A DNA stretch of 64,000 bases, from contig OY821517.1 of NCBI GenBank assembly GCA_963682025.1, forward strand, positions 98,393,946-98,457,945. The letters run 5' to 3'. The notes under the pieces were generated by a model, which worked only from the letters and a program-made list of their open reading frames with translations, ran no database searches and was not told the origin of the DNA. Shown here in pieces: positions 58,817 to 64,000 of this stretch (position 1 is the stretch's first letter; each line of letters begins with the position of its first letter). The translations under genes were made by a program, and so were the position numbers. The stretch is from Cordilura impudica. Lineage: Eukaryota; Arthropoda; Insecta; Diptera; Scathophagidae.

Positions 58817-58850
58817 AAATGCCGCTAGCGAAGCCAAATTGGCCACTGTG
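58817..58850 (-). repeat. Transib terminal inverted repeat, right
   Basis: Exact mirror of 56067-56100, ending CCACTGTG, followed by the CCACG target duplicate. Confidence 0.93.
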
Positions 58851-59899
58851 CCACGGGTTAATTTCAGAAAATAAGTCCAGAATATAATTTTTTAGAATTA
58901 TTGAAATATTATCAACAAGTTTTATCGAAATCCTTCCACAAATATATATTATTTCGATATTTTGTTTTAAAAAAATATAAATCTCCTTAAATTTTACTTT
59001 TGTCCTTAAAGAGGGACAGTTTATAGTGTCTCAATTTAATATTCATTTACAAGATTGAGCACTTTTACCAATTAGTATAGTATTTTGACAAAAGATATTT
59101 GAAATATGAAAATACCACAAAGATGTAGCCTAAACGTTGAAAAAGTATGAAAAATCACATTTTTCTTCAAATCCGCTTAAATAAAAACGCTGCCCTCGCC
59201 AAATTAAGAACGGGATACCTACAAATTTTGGCATTTTTAATCATATATATTTTGTTAATAAGACCTTGGAGTCCCAGCGTTGATTTCGGTAAATTTCTTG
59301 AACTAAATTATTGAATAATTAAAATTGAAGATTTTGAAATAGTGCTCAAAAATACGTACCGTTTTGATATTAATTAGAACAGCGGAACAATACACGAGAT
59401 GCAAAATACTTTACATGAGACGATCTTGGGATCAGGAAAATGCAAAAATGTTGTTGTTGTAGATTATGTGAATGTCTTTAGAAATGTGAGCTCTATTTTG
59501 TTAATCAAGTGGTCTGCGGCGCATTTTGTTTTATTGGAAATATAATTTAGTATAGATTATGGTTCATTAATTTAATTGAAACGCAATTATTAATATCAAA
59601 ATTTTTGTGAAAAATGATATTTTTTGATAATTGTTACATATATTTGCATATTTGAACTTTGAACTCAATGCGCGTCCATAAATCATTGTCCGATTTGGCT
59701 CAAATTTACCGCACTAAAGTTCTAGATCCAGTGCCACAATAATCCGACCCGCACGTATTGAAATTAAAAAAAAAAAATGGCTGTCACCCTAGTGTACAGG
59801 GTGGACCTTATATGATTTGCATTTTGATTTTGCTATTAATAAAAAACTCGAATTTTTCTTTTATTCGCATTTTGTTGATCAAAATTATAGTCCTTGTCT

Positions 59900-60135
59900 G
59901 GTTTGTGTTTTGCGGATGACTGCACTAATTTATTTTATCCGTGCCTTAATCGAAGTTGGATGATTATCTTTAACACCTTCCCACAAAAAATAGTCCAACG
60001 GCTAGAAACTCGCTTTTCAAAATTGCCACGCAAAAGATCGATGGTTTCACGGCTTTTGGGGGTACTGCGCGCTATTCTGCTGAAACTAAATGTTGTTCAG
60101 ATCCATATTTTCGAAAACCGGCCACAAGTAATCAG
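59900..60135 (-). pseudogene. mariner-like transposase fragment
   Basis: Minus strand: FSFSRIA/FQQNSA, where mariner has FQQD (second catalytic Asp changed to Asn); then ETIDLLRGNFEKRVSSRW; then, after a deletion of the WPPRS segment, PLDYFLWEGVKDNHPTSIKA and ISAVIRKTQTRQ. Only the C-terminal third survives, and no terminal repeats are visible. Related to the fragment at 18090-18325. The plus-strand ORF starting at 59894 is only its shadow. Confidence 0.75.
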
Positions 60136-61935
60136 TTATCATCGAAATAATCAATACCCATGACACTGGGGCGAATCGCCACTGTTCCAATCAAATTATT
60201 CTACATCTCACATAGTTCAACTATTTTAGCTAGTTTTTTTTTTAATGTTCATCTTGAATTTGCCCATCAATCCCTCCTTTGGGATTTTTGTTTTCGGCTC
60301 ATATTTTTCTGTCCAAATCTTAGTTTTTACGAATAAAAAAAAGATTTTTGGTGCAAATGTAACCCTACCGAGCGCAAAAATGTTTTTCTTTTCAATTTTT
60401 CAGCTGAGAATCTTCGTTTCGATAAATACTAAAAAAAAAAAAAACTGTCTGCGGAGAAAAATTTTAAATTTAAATTTTTTTTTTTCAGAATTTTTGCATT
60501 TAATAAAAAAAATTTTTTTTAAATGTCAAAAAATGTATCTAAAAATTCTGAAAGAATTTGCGGGTAGTCCATGAATCGTTCTGAACACTTTTTATTCAAA
60601 AAATTTTATATCAAAAGCCCATATTTTTCAAATAAAAAAACCGCTTCTCCATGAAAAGTTTTGGAACATTAGGCCGTTTTTTTGGAAAGAACTAAAACTG
60701 AAAAATTTTTGGCCAAACTAAACTAATACCTGAAATAAGTTTCATTGATAAAAATTAAAATTTTTAATTTGTAACTAAGTAATTTTTAACTCAATCATTT
60801 AGGTTTTTATTTAGTTTTGAAACAATAAATTTTAAAGTCGCATTTTGCAATTTTCTTTCATAAGAAATTCAAGCAAATGCTGTGTCGCTATATCCTATGA
60901 TTTATACAATATCAAATAATGTCTTACTTTGGTCCATATACAAACTCTTCATTATTTTTTCTGTTAAATGCTAGTTTTTAAGCAAATCATTATTATTTTA
61001 TCTGCTGAATTTAGATTGTGGCATATTTGTATGGTAATAAAGAGGTTTGGCTTTAATCCCCAAAATTCAGTTTTCTCGTTTTTAAAAGTATTGTCCTGTA
61101 AAAACGTACCGCTTTAATTTATGCAGATGCCTTCATAATAAAACTGTACCATTCAATAATTCTAGGTTTATCCATAAATCACTATTTATTATATTGTTTT
61201 ATTTATGACTATTAACCAGCTTATTTGTGGCAATTTGAAAAGCTGTTTTGTAAAATAAAATAAATTTCAAACAATTTATTGTGACCGAAATAAAATTTCT
61301 TGAAACATTAAAATTACGAAATGGTGCAAAAAAGATGTGCAAAACAAGCAATAAGTACAGATTTATAAAAGATAAAAAAAAACAGATTCGCAGATGATGT
61401 TTACTACTCTTAATTGTTAGATTATAATTCATTGTGAATGTGTTGTGGTGACAAAGCTGTTTAGCCTCATAAAAATATATGTATGTACTATAGTAAAGTT
61501 GCTGGACGTATGGACCAACTAACTTTTTACTATGAATACGACTGTATAAATGCGTGTACATTAGAGGTAAAACTGTTGTTTTTTGGAGAAAAATACAATG
61601 CCGGCCAATGGCCAATATTGATATTAAAAATATTTTTATTTAGTGTATTCGTAACATAAACCTTCCGCGCCGAATGCAACTTCTTCAATCATTCTGGACT
61701 TTCTTATTTAAATATTTCTTTTAACATTATAATAAACAGTTGCGGACAAGCACACTACAACGCTGGTTTATAGAAGCCTTTCAGATAATGACATTAATTA
61801 ATTAATTAATTCTTTATTTAATAGCAAAGTTTACAAATTTCTTACATATTAGGAAAACTTATTGCACAGATTTGGATTTGCCTTACTTATAAATATCAAA
61901 GGTATTATTATAAATTTTGAAGAAAAGTTAAAGGT
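60136..61935. other. no recognised gene
   Basis: Very AT-rich, with poly(A/T) runs at 60430-60530. ORFs 60245-60574 and 61199-61615 are AT-driven (Phe/Lys/Ile-rich) without domains. A TTAAT run lies at 61790-61812. Confidence 0.5.
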
Positions 61936-62726
61936 AACAAGTAAGAAAATTATAGTCGGTCTAGCCCGACTATACGATACCCTATACCATGGTTAAGAGA
62001 CCCTATCTCTTCGGTCCAACTAATTCGATATAGAAAATAAGCATAAACCAAATTTGAATGGCATTTTTATTAATTTTTTCGCTGCAGATATGAAAAAGTT
62101 CATATCGGGTGCTATATTTAAATGGGGACTAGGTCGAAAAATGGACCGATCATGACCATATTTGGTAAAGTCACTTATACTTTGAAAAAATATATACGAA
62201 CCAAATTTGAGAAAAATCTATGCAATATTTTTGTTTTTTGATAGATTTAAGTGAAGATTGGGAAGCAGCTCTATATGGGGCCTATGACTAAGAATTTTCC
62301 TGTAGGGAGTATTTTTGAACTACTGATTAATGGATGTAATAAACACATACAAACCTAATTTGACTGAGATCTATATAATAATTTGGAACTTACGGCAATT
62401 TATGTCGATTTCCTAGGGGTCATTTGTATGGGGGCTAGGTCTGAACATGAACCGATTCTCACCAATTTCAACAGCGTTCATCCCATGGCCGATGAAAGCT
62501 TATATACCAAATTTCATCAAAACATATTCATATTTGCGACCTGCAGTTTGATTACAAGCTTTTCATGGACACACAGACGGACGGACATCGTTAAATCGAA
62601 TCAGATCAGATAGTGATTCTGATTCGATCGGTATAATTAAAGATGGGTGTACGTCAAATATTTTTGGTTGTTACAAACAGCAGCAAAAAGTCATTATACC
62701 CAAACCACATAGTGGTATAGGGTATA
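61936..62726 (-). mobile_element. DINE-1/mini-me-like element (HINE), full length
   Basis: 3' end AACAAGTAAGAAAATTATAG at 61936, palindrome with one mismatch (GGTCTAGCCC), and 5' TATACCC end at 62726. The GTCC tract is shortened to about three units (62575-62588). Confidence 0.87.
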
Positions 62727-63849
62727 AAAATGAAAGATTTAAAGCCGAACATTAAAATTAAATTGTCATTTCTAATAAAACTGTACTTATTGCTAATTAT
62801 TTCTAGCATAGCCAGTATTGAAAAAGAATTGGTTGGAATTCGGTTACCACTAGAACAATTTGATCAGCTAATAAAAAAAATGTATTGTAATCTTTTAATA
62901 TTTAGAAACGCTAAATTAATGTTTCTCTAACAAGCTTATTAACTTAATTTTTATAAAATTCAAAAATTTACAAAAGTAAATGTAGTTCCGTTTACCGATC
63001 AAAGTATTTATACAAATTATTATACTAACTCAATTAAGGAAATTAACTATACTAAAAGTAGTATAAATTGCTACAATCATAATTATTGGAGATTGCCATA
63101 ATTAATTATATTATAAGAACATATTTTAAGCATAAAATGTATAAACAGATATTGCTTTAAATTGTTGTTTAATATGATAAAATCAAATTTGTGTTTAGAA
63201 TTAATTTTCGGTCAGAACATAAAACACATGAATTTATAACCTGTTTTTGGTATTTATATTATAACTAAAGGGATGAATGGAATTCTGTATTAAATATCAA
63301 AAAGATATTATGAAATGATTGACCCAATCGAATATATAATTTATTTGCGGTCTTTGGAAAAATGAATTAAAAATATTAATTTTCGGAAAATAAATAAAAA
63401 TAAAATTTAAAAATTAGTTTTTTTTGGAAATGTTTTAAAATTCAAGACTGCATAATTGAGTAAGTTTCATATTGTGTGGACTCTTCTTTTAAAAATTATT
63501 GTAACATGATTAACTCTTAACCGTACTGGGCACACCAGCCCTGCCATGTTGGTTTGACTATCAAATTAAAAACCATTTCAATGGTGTGTGATAGAGAAGA
63601 AAACAGCATATATTTATAAAATTCATAACTACACTGTATTCTTAATCGGAGCGGTTTCTGGCATTTCAGCCTTCATTAGTAATTTATTGATCATTGTGAT
63701 AATTGTTATGTTAGAATTGAATAGATTGTTTCTATATGAAATTTTTTTAGTCAGGGCGGCCGTGAGGTTTGAACCCTGAACCTGCACATACACTCGTACT
63801 TGCACTTTTTTTCTTTTCTAAGCGCGCTAAATGTTCTAGTATGAGTAAA
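62727..63849. other. no recognised gene
   Basis: AT-rich; ORFs 62730-62930 and 63588-63779 have no recognisable domain. Confidence 0.5.
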
Positions 63850-64000
63850 TCTATAATATTAATAGGCTAGGCGATATCATGTGACTGATGTTTTATTCTA
63901 CCGTTTTATCCCGATTTTGACCAAACGTATATTATTTGAAGGGTATCTCCTTTAGCCATTTTGTAGATTTATAGATTTTAAATTTTTTTCCTTTATTTTG
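63850..64000 (+). mobile_element. Helitron N1, 5' part, cut by window edge
   Basis: Starts TCTATAATATTAATAGGC at 63850 and follows the N1 body through TTTTATCCCGATTTTGACCA to the end of the window. Confidence 0.75.

Larger units (their letters stand above)
56067..58850 (-). mobile_element. Transib transposon, complete with termini
   Basis: Identical 34-base terminal inverted repeats at 56067-56100 and 58817-58850, starting CACAGTGGCCAATTTGG. They are flanked by a perfect 5 bp duplication CCACG (56062-56066 and 58851-58855). A GC-rich 5 bp duplication and CACWRTG termini are Transib hallmarks. 2,784 bp in all, with one transposase gene on the minus strand. Confidence 0.95.
55193..59791. mobile_element. 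hAT-like fold-back element with ~0.8 kb arms (host of Transib)
   Basis: Ends TAGGGTGACAGC at 55193 and GCTGTCACCCTA ending 59791, flanked on both sides by GTGTACAG (55185-55192 and 59792-59799). That 8 bp target duplication fits the hAT pattern nTnnnnAn; YAGGG termini also fit hAT. The left arm (55193-56050) and right arm (about 59010-59791) are inverted repeats with moderate divergence and indels. No transposase of its own is visible, so this is a non-autonomous long-arm element. The Transib occupies its centre. Confidence 0.75.

Noticed and set aside
61199..61615. 138-codon minus ORF as a gene
   Set aside because: Composition follows the AT-rich background, with no conserved motif and no flanking element structure.

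Overview
The window is AT-rich eukaryotic DNA made almost entirely of transposable elements at different stages of decay. I found no convincing host gene, tRNA, rRNA or CRISPR array. The repeat families point to a cyclorrhaphan fly, possibly a calyptrate such as a blow fly or muscid. The main reason is a ~0.7-0.8 kb repeat that starts TATACCCTATACC, carries an internal (GTCC)n tract and ends in a perfect hairpin followed by CTTACTTGTT. That is the layout of dipteran DINE-1/mini-me (Helentron-associated) elements. The species assignment is inference only.

Layout. 0-3.7 kb: a DNA transposon with ~0.6 kb inverted arms and one intact 563-codon gene, inserted beside a DINE-1-like copy. 3.8-6.1 kb: a decayed hAT-like transposase element; its 5' kilobase recurs at 18.3-19.4 kb, joined to a mariner fragment. 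7-16 kb: four DINE-1-like copies, two opposed non-LTR retrotransposon remnants and an almost full-length dead Tc1-like transposase. 16-22 kb: Helitron-like short elements and two more LINE remnants. 22.6-32.2 kb: three copies of a 2-3 kb Helitron-like element built from a ~160 bp minisatellite and a GC-rich higher-order repeat, two of them head-to-tail with no spacer, plus a Tc1-like element with clear termini. 33.3-34.8 kb: a MULE remnant with repeat-filled inverted ends. 34.9-40.9 kb: Helitron-like families N3 and N4 and a LINE nested inside an N1 copy. 41-53 kb: an inverted DINE-1-like pair, further Helitron copies (one tandem) and unassigned AT-rich DNA. 55.2-59.8 kb: a hAT-like fold-back element (8 bp target duplication) holding in its centre a complete but frameshifted Transib transposon (5 bp target duplication), a relative of the RAG1 recombinase whose termini begin with CACAGTG. 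60-64 kb: a mariner fragment, another DINE-1-like copy and the start of another N1 Helitron.

Functionally these are independent selfish elements. Their nesting gives a relative chronology: the fold-back is older than the Transib inside it, and N1 is older than the N3, N4 and LINE material inside it. The only long uninterrupted coding region is the 563-codon gene at 1326-3017, the best candidate for a recently active and poorly described transposon. Helitron family names N1-N4 are local labels used only in this report.
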